NCBI GenBank assembly: GCA_947561585.1
Contig: CANNZV010000344.1
Span: forward strand, 265,367-329,366
Source: Caprella mutica
Lineage: Eukaryota; Arthropoda; Malacostraca; Amphipoda; Caprellidae
DNA length: 64,000 nt
Direction: 5' to 3'
The notes under the pieces: model-generated
Seen by the model: only the letters and a program-made list of their open reading frames with translations
Databases searched by the model: none
Told to the model about the DNA's origin: nothing
Shown here: positions 46,135 through 57,900 of the stretch, piece after piece
Layout: the number at the start of each line of letters is the position of its first letter
How positions within the stretch are numbered: the first letter of the stretch is position 1
Translations under genes and position numbers: made by a program

Positions 46135-48000
46135 TACAGGGTCTTTCATTCTAATTTGACAGCTATAATAAAACAAAAACGAAATAAAAATCTTTTGTCA
46201 TGAATGACAAAATGTCCAAAAATGCTTCGTTATTGATACATGGATTCTAGGGTATTATTTGACATGCATATAGGGAAATTTCACATTTTTTTTTATTTAT
46301 AACCTAAATTAGCATTCAAGATATGGACTTTTAAATTTTTGAAAGTAGTACTGTTACATAGGTATTCACAATTACTTAGAAATAGAAAAGTAGAAGAAAA
46401 TTAAACTTACAGACAATTATCTTACATTCGATAACATTATAATAGGTACAGTAGGGTTCTAAGGTCTATTATGTTTAATTTCCCACTATAATATCCATCT
46501 GTTAGGACTTTTACTTTTGAATATCTATGTAGGAATCCTTTCAAAATATTTAAAGTCAGTATTGAAAACTAAGCAGTTTTGATAATTTAGGTTCTCGTGA
46601 AACAAAGTTGGTTTAATGTGTGATTCCCTGTGCATGTCAAAAAAATAACCCTTGAATCAGGGGTACTAGGACAGAATGCCTACGGACAAAATGCCAACGG
46701 ACAAAATGCCTACAGACAAAATGCCTACGGACAAAATGCATACGGACAAAATGCCTACGGACAAAATGCTTAACGGACAGAATGCCTAACGGACAAAATG
46801 CCTAAAGGACAAAATGCCTAACGGACAGAATGCCTACAGACAAAATGCCTAACGGACAGAATGCCTAACGGACAAAATGCCTAACGGACAAAATGCCTAA
46901 AATACAAAATAAATGAATAAAGAAAATGGAAATTGTAAAATAATGACGTAAAAAGATATTGCTAAGTGAATAGAAGAATTAACTCCATATTAAAATAAAA
47001 GGGCAGAATAGAAAACATTGAAGTGATATCTGTAATGAATTGATTATTAGTAAATAAAGAACAGAATACACTATATTGTAATATAACTTATCATAATTGA
47101 ACATCAAATAATATTTTTTTTAATTTATTTAAAACATAAGAAAAAAATGTATACTACGTCCCAGTTACATCCCATAAAGAATATTGAATTTTTTCCATCG
47201 GAACTTCTAATACTATAAAGGTAGTTGAATAAAACAAATATTGGTGGCATTTTTATAAGCAGAGTAGTTAAATGCATGTCAGTACTAACTTATATAAACA
47301 TTGTAATTACTTAACTTGCTTTAGAATTTCAAAAGCAACTATAAACATCACTTTAGATTGAAGATGATTATAGCTATCTAAAAGAATAAACAATATTAAA
47401 AAAATTGAAATAGAATAAGATGATTATGGACATCTTTAAAAAGATGAAAATAGAAGAAGATGATTATAGATATCCAATAAAAATGGCAAGATGTAAGAAG
47501 ATTATTTTTTAGAGCAATTTGATAAATAGAGCAAACACTTTAGTGATCAATCACAAACACAGTGAGATGAAATAAGAGAGTGTTTACACTAAGCACCCTG
47601 AGTTACAAATGTTCATATTCAATGTGAAAGTGATTTAGTAAACTATCTCTGACTAAAAACTCTTTGTTTCCACTTGGTCTAACTTATTTTAAATTTTGTC
47701 CACAACTTCAATATTTGAAATAAATTAAATGCATTTTAGGCATTTTGTCCATTAGTCATTTTGTCTGTTAGACATTTTGTCCGTTAGGCATTATGTCCGT
47801 AGGCATTTTGTCCGTAGGCATTTTGTCCGTAGGCATTCTGTCCACGCACGGAATCAGGGTATCAATATCTCAATAACGATACATTTCAAGCATTTTGTTA
47901 TTCATGAAAAAACGTTTATATTGAGGTTTTGTACAAGATGAAAATTTTTGTCGAATCTGAAATGAAACTCCCTGTTTAAAAAAATATTATTGTTAGGCTT
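46135..48000. mobile_element. Foldback-type inverted repeat interrupted by a second element
   Basis: The left arm (about 46135-46285) and right arm (about 46605-46662 plus 47851-48000) are reverse complements (ACAGGGTCTTTCAT/ATGAAACTCCCTGT; GACATGCATATAGGGAA/TTCCCTGTGCATGTC). The right arm is split by the element at 46663-47850. A wider inverted pair (AAAGATTGTACGC near 46095 and GAGTACAATCTTTTTC near 48140) extends it. Confidence 0.7.
46663..47850. mobile_element. 1,188-bp element with reiterated ACGGACAAAATGCCT termini and 9-bp TSD
   Basis: The left end carries at least twelve copies of a 14-16 bp word (ACGGACAAAATGCCTA). The right end carries about seven inverted copies. A perfect 9-bp duplication GAATCAGGG flanks it at 46654-46662 and 47851-47859. 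The opposite arm of the host foldback provides an uninterrupted version of the site. No transposase is seen in the AT-rich middle. Confidence 0.88.
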
Positions 48001-48900
48001 TCATTATTTAAGCTTTCATTGAATACCTGAAGTAAATATAATATCATAAAATAATTTGTCTCGTGTTTTCTATGCTGTTACATGAATCTTTAATATAGAA
48101 TTATAGATTATACCTACCAAGTTGAGATTTAAAACAAACGGAGTACAATCTTTTTCTTTGGTCTTAAACGGGTTCAAAAAATCAGGGTAAAATCAAACAT
48201 TTGCCAATGTAAGTTTTAATAAAATCCATAGTAAATCAGTGTAGTCTTAATAATGTTATAATCTATATTCTATTAATTAAATAAAACTTAAGAAAGCATT
48301 TTAGATTTTATTTATTTAAAAAAAGGCCCATCTAGAATCTAGTGATGAATAGCTCCAGATTTTTGCGAGTTGTTGACTTTATTTTTATAGTTTTTTTTTT
48401 AAACCATTTGGTCAAGTTATATTCATAAGGATAACTCTAGTAATAGTTTATTTGGTAGTTTAGTCTGTATGTATCTCAAATTTGTTTCACTATTGATTAT
48501 TTAGATATTAGAATAATATTCGGACAATTTGTAAACGTTAATGAAGATTCAAGGTCATCCATCTGGAAATAATGTAAACACTGAACAAGGCAATCTATCG
48601 TATAATCGCTCAATCTTATGTTAACAATTTAACTGATAAAACCCTGTTACTCTATTCCATTTGAAAGTACACTGATTTCAATAAAAATATTTCAAATCCT
48701 TTGCTAATTAATGTATATCAATCATATTACGTTAAAATAATTCACGTGAAAATTAAACACACTCTCCGTTTAAAAATAGCCACTTTAAAAGCATATAGAA
48801 ACAGTAAGAAGATTAGAAACATCAGCCGTATTGATTAACTTTTATAAATGCATGGAGATGAACTTTAACCTAGTTTCTGTTACACCTGATATGAAATATA
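48001..48900. other. A2M 3' flank
   Basis: No gene. A minus-strand AATAAA at 48378-48383, about 520 nt after the A2M stop, is the only candidate polyadenylation signal I noticed. It is weak evidence. Confidence 0.4.
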
Positions 48901-51900
48901 TCATTCAAAGTAAATGATTTTATATGGTTCATTTCGTACAGTGTAAGGATTAGAACGCAGCAGTCCACTTGGTGCGGTGTTAGAACGGAAACATATTTCA
49001 TCAGTTAAGTCGTACTTTTCAGTAATTTCAAACTCTGGCTCATAGTAATCATAAATCTTAACTGTTCCGGGTTTCGGATCCGCCACATCGACCTCTCTCT
49101 GGACACCAAACTCAACACAGGTTTCAGCACGTGTAAAATGGTCCACGTAGAAGAACACCTTCTTTCCATCCACTTCAAATCGTTTAATTTGTCTGTTACT
49201 TTCATTGACAACTTTCACCAAATCCTCCTTATTAGGAACATAGCCTGAGACCAGAGAAACTTCAATAACAGCCATGTTGGATTTACCATCCCTAAGCAGA
49301 TAAGAAGCACAAACTCTTAGAGTCCTAAATTTACAATTTACTGAATTAGCTGAGGTAGAAACAGCAAGCCTGAACGCTTCGCTGGTTTCTGAATCTTTGA
49401 CATTGTATCGAACAACTCCTTGTGTTAAAATACATCCTGATCCTTCAATACTAGCAAACACCTTATTCGGCAGAGAGTTTACTTCTATTCTCTGATTCAA
49501 TAAGCTATTCCATTTCGTAACCTGAATGGCTGAATTTAGGTCCGTTCCTTGGAACCTGAAGTTCACTTGTTGATCCTCGGCATTCATGTAGCTCTCAAAG
49601 AGAGACATCGCTTGCAAAGCTATGACAGTGTCTTGCGTAGAACTAAATCCACCTTGACTGTTGCGTTGTTCCGTAATCCATTTCACGATCAATTTCGCAT
49701 TTACGATGTGCAGCTCCACATCAGACTGCAACATTGCAATCAAAGCATAACCTGCCGTCTCAATTGCCACTGACGAAGTAGATTTCTTACCTGAGATAAT
49801 AGGACCACGTTTAAGCAAAACAAAGTAGTTAATATAGCCAATATATCTCTGAGCTAGTAAAAACCTGCAAATTGAATAAACTATCAGAAATACTGAAACA
49901 CTACAATAATATTTATAATCTAGTATCCCTTTTCCACTTTATCTTACTTTTTTACATATTTCTTTTAAATTTGACAGTCGTTAACTCACCACTCGAGTTC
50001 TCCAGATACCAGTGTACACCATCTGGAGATTTAGTAGCTCTCTGTAGCAAGTTATATATCGCAGTCTCAGCACTTGGGTCCTTAGCCAAGCTGAGGACGT
50101 AGGCAAGGAGAGACAACTCATACGGGTCTCTGGACTCTATGCCTCCTTCTTTCAAACAAGATAGTGCTCTGACAATCATGAAGCTTGAAGGATCTTCTCC
50201 AGCTTCAAGTAGTGCTGCCGTGATGTAAGCTGAGAGTGATTTGGCATTGCGATTCGATAATCCGCCCTACGGACAACAATTAATAAGACAGTATATAAAA
50301 TATCACAGATTATAGTTTCTATTATATTTATATCAATAGATACTAAACAATATGCAAAATTCAAAAAGGAGGCGCATTTTTTTAAATACTATCAACGGTA
50401 ATTACACATTTTGAGTTTCAATTTGGTTTCGATACTTTTTGATTTGATAATGCTCTATTAAATATAATTCACATCAGAATATCTGAAGATTGAAGAGTAA
50501 AGACACTCACTTTCATTTTCTTATCCAAAACAAAGCCACGACTTTCAAAACATCCATCTCGTTGCTGAGTTGATTTCAACCAGTTCATGCTTTTCAAGAG
50601 ATCATCAGAATCCACACTGATGTAAGAACGAGCTTGGGCGAATGACTTTACTACGAATGCCGTTAGCCAGGTTGAGCCCGATGAATCGCTTGTACCAAAA
50701 ACGCTATACGATCCATCAGGGTGTTTGTATCTTTGTTCTCCTTGATATCCTGAAGAATGAGAGGATAATTTATAAGTTTGCTATTTAATAACTATGGAAA
50801 GAATTAACATATTGCGACCACATCGGAATTACGCACCAACATTCATGAAATCAATCAATTTGTCTTTAGTTGCCTTATCTAGTTGATTGGTTGACTCAAG
50901 ATATTTAAGAATGTAAATATTAGGAGCAAAATTCAACATATTCTGTTCGCCACAGCCATATGGCATTTTAATGAGATTTCCAAGATTTTCAAGAGTTGAT
51001 CCCAGAAGGTCCCCAACTACTGTGATCCAACTTCTTGCAGAGTCGGGCACAATATTCTGAGGGGCTTCCAAGGTCCATAGACTTTCAAAATCTTCATTAA
51101 AATTCGGATCTGAAAGTAACAACAATGAAGTAACAAATAATAATATAAAATACCAATTTTGTGTTTTATTTTTGTCATTGTTACATACCATCAGCACACA
51201 TGTATTTTGATAAAGTTTTTTCTTTAGGAAAGCCCTCGAACTCAACATTAAATTTCTTTATGATGGTGTCAGTTTTATAAGGAAGAGGTGCAGAGATTTG
51301 ACAACTGGTGATGGTTTCATCTATAAAAGCTGATACCACCATCTCAGTATCGCCAACTACTAGAGGCTTCAGTCTGTAGAAGAAGAATACAAATATTGCT
51401 ATTTTATCTACCTAGTTCCTATAATTACCAATGTTCATGTTTAGAAGGCATTATTCACCTAAAGTCGATTGTGTTCTTGTCTCCCTGAGGAACGCATAGA
51501 GTGAATGTACCGGCAGAAGATTGATCTCGAGCAGCAGTAGGATTGTCATCAATATAAATTTCGAATTCTGGACTGGGAGTGACAGAAACTCTAACCTGAA
51601 AAACGAAAAGTGTTTAAATTATATAAGTTTATAAATTTTAGCATGAAATAATTGGTAACTTAATGAAGATAAGTAATTACTGGTAATCTTAACATAGTGA
51701 GAATCCTTAAACATTGACTCGGTGACAATGCAAAACTCATATTTTTTGTAATTCCAAACAAAACTATGCGTGATAAAATACAAGTGACATTTACGTTTTA
51801 TTTTTAATCATTTTGCATCTTATTATAATTAAAAGATATGCATTGGCGCGAAGCTACAGCACATGTGTGTATTAAAAAAACCTTTTTCTCTGTGTGTAAG

Positions 51901-54900
51901 TGTAGTGACATGATAGATGCGGCAAACCGTTGCTGCCAGCGACAGCGGTAAAAAACCCGCCAGCATGTGTAATCCTATGGGACGTGACATACTAGAGAAA
52001 CCGACCTCACGCGCGGTTTTTTTTTTTATGCTGCACATGTTCAAAACCGTGGTAGTCAGAGTCAACACATGTTAAGAATATGGCTACTGAGATACTATGC
52101 CGCGAGTGGGGGGGGGGGGCACAAATCGTAGCAAAGCTTGGTATTGTCATCCAGTAATAGGTGAAAAATTTATCGTTGTGGTATCTATTAATTTGCGTGG
52201 AAACGAGGGAGAGGATCTCGGCCACGAATATCGGGGTGAACGAGGCAGGTCCAGGAGCATCCTGTAACCCCTAGTTTTTAGCAATACAAAGTTGCAATTT
52301 TAACTAAACTAGCCAAATCCTACGCTAATATTGGAACATCACTGAGAGAAAACCGCACTGGAGATCGGTTTGCCAATCATAGTATTTCAGGTTCAAAATT
52401 TGTATGTATGTCAGGTTCGCTACAGCACACGGCATAGTATGTCATTAGGTCGAGGATCAATAACTTTGGCTTATGACATACTATGCCGTGTGCTATAGAG
52501 GTTTGCCGGCGCCACGCACGGCAGCGACAAACCGCAAAGTTTTGAACCTGACATACTATTAGCGGCAAACCGATCTCCAGTGCGGTTTTCTCTTAGTGTC
52601 GTTCGAGCATTAGCGTAGGATGAATGTGGCTAATTTAGTGTTTTTTCGCCTCCACGCGCGGCATAGTATGTCAGTAGCCATAGCTTAAAACATGTGTTGA
52701 CTCTGAATACCACGACTTAGCGTAGTCGTTGTTTTGATTTTCTTGCCAACATGTACAGCGGGAAAAACTCAGACAGTGGCAACCTCGACCGCTCGCGATG
52801 TCGGTTTCTCTAGTATGGCACGTCCAATGGGATTATACATGCTAGCGGGTTTTTTTCGCAGCTGCCATTGGCGGTAACGCATCTAGTATGTTTTCAGAAT
52901 GAAAGGGCCATGTCAAATGAGCGGTTTTACCGCTGCGGTTTTACTGCTGCGGTTTTTAACCGAGAAAGCATTTTTGAAAAATAATTTAATGGAAAATATG
53001 TTTAAAGACAGGAGGGTGTCTCTCGGGTAGTGCAACCACTCAATTGCAGGAGTCAGAACGCAAGTTCTCGCTCACAACCGACGTGGCAGAACCGCCTGGT
53101 TAAGTCAGACGGACAGTATTCGGGCGGCTAAACCACCTGAATAAAAAACAGCATTTTCTGTTCCAAGCTCATCTCCAACACAATCGCCTTACGCATTAGA
53201 CCCATGACACACTAGACGCGGTAAAATGTTGCCGTCAGCAGCAGTGGCGAAGAAAAATCCGCCAGCATGTGTAATCCTATGGGACGTGACAGAAAACGAC
53301 GTGGTGTAATCCTATGGTTGCCGCTGTCTGTTTTTTTTTTTGCCGTACATGTTGAGGGGGAAATCAAAACTTCGACCTCGCGCGGCCGCGGTATAAAGTA
53401 TCATTACATGTTAAGCTATGGCTACTGACGTACTATACCGCACGCAACGGCGGGAAAACACTAAATTAACCACATCCACCCTACGCTAATGTTCGAACAA
53501 CACTTAAGAGAAAACCTCACTGTAGATCGGTTTGCCGCTCATAGTATAACAGGTTCAAAGTTTCGCGGTTTGCTTCTGCCGCGCGTGGTGCTGGCAAAGC
53601 GTTACAGCAAACGGCATAGTATGTCATAGGGGCCGATAACACATTCGCCAAAAGCACATTCACCGCACGACATATTTGCCGAACGGCACTTTCGCCGAAA
53701 AATATGATTATTTAAAAAGGTAAATAAATTTATCTCATATGTCCAGATGAAATTACATATATATGAACTTACATACTGTATAAGTGTATAAATTACTTTA
53801 CAATATTCTACATAATTATTGGTTAAACTTTACGAAATTTACGTTAACTTAATTAACTCATATAATGTTATTGCTGAATTATTTGTGTCAGTTATGTTAA
53901 TCCTATTTTCTGTGTACAATTATCAGTAACAAAAAAAAAATATCTTTTTTTTTTTGTGCTGGTCTTATTCTATTTCAATCCTTCTATATACATTGTAGAA
54001 TCAGTCTGCTAATGTGTTTTCATAGACCGTGGTAGGAAATTTTATTTATGGAGCCATTTTTCTTTATGACTGCTTTTTCTATAGTCCTTTGCAGTTAATT
54101 TTTATTTTGACGTCAGCGATATGGTAAACGATATGGCCTAAACAGACGTTAAACCCCCAACTAAATTTATTTTGAAACTTTTATAATGGGACTAAGAACA
54201 AGCATTTATATGGCATTAAAACCAAACAATTAATTACCATTTAATTTATAGTTAATAAAAAATTTGATCAATTTTGAATACTCATTAACACAGGATGTTC
54301 AATAAACTTTAATTTTTGTAGTAAACCTTAATCTGCTAAACAATTGTCATATTTTCGGCGAATGTGTCGTGTAGCAAAAGTGGTTTAGTCGAGGCGAAGA
54401 CGCCGGGTTTCATCCACGGTAAAACCACCCGTCTGACAGAGCCTAGGTGTTCCAATCGCCAGCAGTTGAAAACTGCTAGTTTGAGATTAGTCCAAAGGAG
54501 CGGAACAAATTTTTCTGCAGCAATCATTGTTGTAGTAGTTTGTAGAATGATTTAAACTTACCGGAATAGGTGTGTCTAGGTAATTGAAGACTGAAATAAC
54601 GATAGGCATGACCTCTCCCTTGACTATATTAGACACCATGGTGATATCAATGAAGAAGGGTGTGAAAGTGGTGATAGAGACGGGAGCGGATATCCCTACT
54701 CCTTTGTCAGGGTGAACACAAACAGCCTTGCCCACCCACTCGGTAATTGTGTCAGGCAAAGTGAGGGTCTCTTGATGAACTCCATCATTTCTGAATGGAA
54801 GAAAATAGCAACAAATTATTGTTAATTTAATGGATCTTGAAAATTGTATTTCCATTGTTCATAGATAGATAAAAGGAACTGTGGAAAGTTGATATGTTCA

Positions 54901-57900
54901 AGTAAACTATAGGAACAGAACTAATCATTTGATGAACCAAATTAAATTCTTTATGGTTAAATATACTCTCTATTTTAAAAGTATAGCGTTCATATGTCAC
55001 AATAGAATATTGTTATCGTTGTTTTTTTTTATCCTATTTTAGCAATAGTAATTATCCTATTTTAGCAATAATTGAACCAATTACTCACACTTCAAACAAC
55101 TCCCATAGCCATGTTTCGGGGAAGTGAGATCTGGGGTCATTATCTTCGATTGGTATTTCAGGGCTCTCCTGTTCATTCTCGGCCGGAACGTATAAATCCC
55201 AGGCTGGAGTGTCACTAATTCCCATTGCAGCGTTAGAGGAGGGATATGCTTGCGGAGCAGGTGGACCAGCAAGAAGCATTAAACCATCCGAACTTATTAT
55301 AAGAGGAGTATGATATTATTAAAAAATATGTAGGGCTTCAAACGGCTTAATACTTATAATTTTAACATTAATCTATGTCTTTATTTGTGAAATCAAACTG
55401 TCAAATTTTAACTTTATAGCTGTATCAGTAATATTAGATCTTATATTGAAGTGTTAAACTGAAGTTCTTATACGAAATGCTCTACAAATTTCAGTCTACT
55501 TTAGTGTAGACTTTAGTACTATGAAATTAAATTTAGTGCATATCACTAATGTCAAATGAAAATAACTCCAAGGGACTGAAAGTAGCAGTGAAAATGGAAA
55601 GTGACTCCATGAACAAAGTCATATACCACCAGTATATAATTGTTATAGGTGAATTATGAGATAAAAATCCCGTACTTACTTTGGTCGCATAGGAAGACCA
55701 CTGTGTCTGAATTGAAATCCCGATGGATCTGAAAAGATGATAATAATAACTTCATTCAAAGAATAAGTGATATTTGGTCTTACAGATATATTCATGTAAA
55801 GATTGCACTAATATTAATATTATTAATAAACAGTCATTCTTGAAGGGAAAGAAGACTGGTGAAATGATAGTCACCATAATCATAGTAGATCGGAGGAGGA
55901 GGACGAGGGATCTCTACGCAAGGTCTCGTTTCGTAGGTCATGTCCGATATGATGATGAGTCCTGCATTGTCGAAAATCTTCAGAGCATCTACGTAATCTG
56001 TTTTATATTTGCGCACCAGGAAACCTGGACCAAAACCTCCTAATCCATCCCAAGGTAAAAAGCTAGCAACTCTTTTCATACGAATCCGACTTCTTTCCCT
56101 ATTTCTTCTTTCTCTATTTCTTTCTCTTCTCATTTCTCTTCTCATTTCTCTTCTCATTTCTCTGTCTGTTCTTGGCCGGACCAGAGATGGAGGCGATGCA
56201 GTTGTGTATGATGAAGTTGAGGATATTTCTAATAATTTAAAGATAGAATATATAAGTTAGACATTTCAATGGGGAATAAGGGTAGGCTATTCTTAGAAAT
56301 ATATGACTAGACATTTCAATGTGGAATAAAAGCTTACTAAATTTAGGTTATACCTTGGCAATGCACTTGGTCGTTAATTTGATTTACGTCAGCAGAAACG
56401 GGGTTGAAATTATCCAGTGTTTTGAACAAAGTTTCGATGGAAAACTTTTTTTGTGGAGGAGTGAGTAATTCTGCACTCTTATCGACAATACCTGGAGAAA
56501 GTATTGTTAGAACAGGAACTGGTTAGGACAGAACTTTGAACTGGTTAGTACAGAAGTACGAACTGGCTGGTTAGAGCATGTCTTTGAGCTTGTGAGAACA
56601 TGTTTAAATATATCAATTTTATGCTAGAGCATAATGTAGATAGGTTGTTATTGTGAGAATAATAATTTCTCTGATGATTACTATACCTATTTTCCAGATA
56701 TTAAAAAATATATATGAATAAGTGACTAATTACGAAAAATTGCAATTACTTAAAGGTACAAAAAACATTAATTTCAGCTAAACAATAAATAAGACTGAAA
56801 TCATTAAATTAATAAACCAATTGCTGCATTATTAAAGTTACTAGCATTTGACTTAATAGTTATTTCTCACCAACACTGCAAAGTGACGCAGGTTCAGCTG
56901 TTAGAGTGAGAGGTAAAGTGGTGCCATGTTCCACTTTTTTCTCAGGCCAGGACATCGAGACTTGATGTGGCAAACATTTGGTGATTTCAAACTCCCTGGA
57001 GGCGGGAACAACTTCTCCATCAGGGCGAGTGTACCACACTAGAACCTACAAAAAGAAATATAATTTAGTGCTATTTCGAGTATCAACCACAATAAACAGG
57101 GCATCGTATTGCTAAACGTACAAGATATCTTTTTATCAAAAAGCATTTAAAGAATTGATAGTCAAAATAGATTAGAAAATATAAAAAATTATGTTCGTAA
57201 CCCTTCCTTGTTCTTCTATTCAACATATTAGAAAGTCGGACAGTGAAGATTGAGAGTGATTTTCCCTTCGCAGAAAGCGGAAGGTTATATTTTAGACCGC
57301 ATTTATTTATTTATCATCTTGTTATTCGCATAACTCAAAAATTTAGAAGCGATACGGTCGAAGATCAAGGCGTGGACCGACAATAAGGCCCGCAGACAAT
57401 TGGGCCCAAGACAATTATATTATTTGTCCATATTTTCAGAGTCTACTGTATTACATAATGCTACTGCAATAACTAGTTTTGAGACAATATGTGTTTTGCA
57501 TGAAAATATAGTCTTGAGCATATTCAAAATAAAGAATACTCTTAATATGAAGAAAATATTCTCGTTCAAATTTTCTTTTCGTTTTTCTAAATTGCAGGGG
57601 ATACTGAGTAATTATATAATGAGGTGGTAGATTTAATTGAAGTACGTACATGTACTACGGTACATATTTTGCATATAATTGTTGGTAGTAGATTTATCAT
57701 TTGCATTAAAAAGAATTAATAAATGATATAGTATAATAATTTTTTTCTTCATGTGAAAATTATTCACAATAAAAACAAAAATAAGCTATCTTGTATAAGT
57801 AACTCACAAATTCACAGGATAAATTACTATAGCTACCTAACTTATTAAAAAAGGTAATTAAAAATGATTGCATAAATTTTCACCACAGTGCTTGAATGTC

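Noticed and set aside
49791..49860. Upstream extension of the last A2M exon (open frame through AQRYIGYINYF)
   Set aside because: Exon 19 ends in phase 1. The acceptor ATTATCTCAG at 49791-49800 gives the correct phase and the expected GKKSTSSVAIETAGYAL junction; the earlier AG sites do not suit the protein family.
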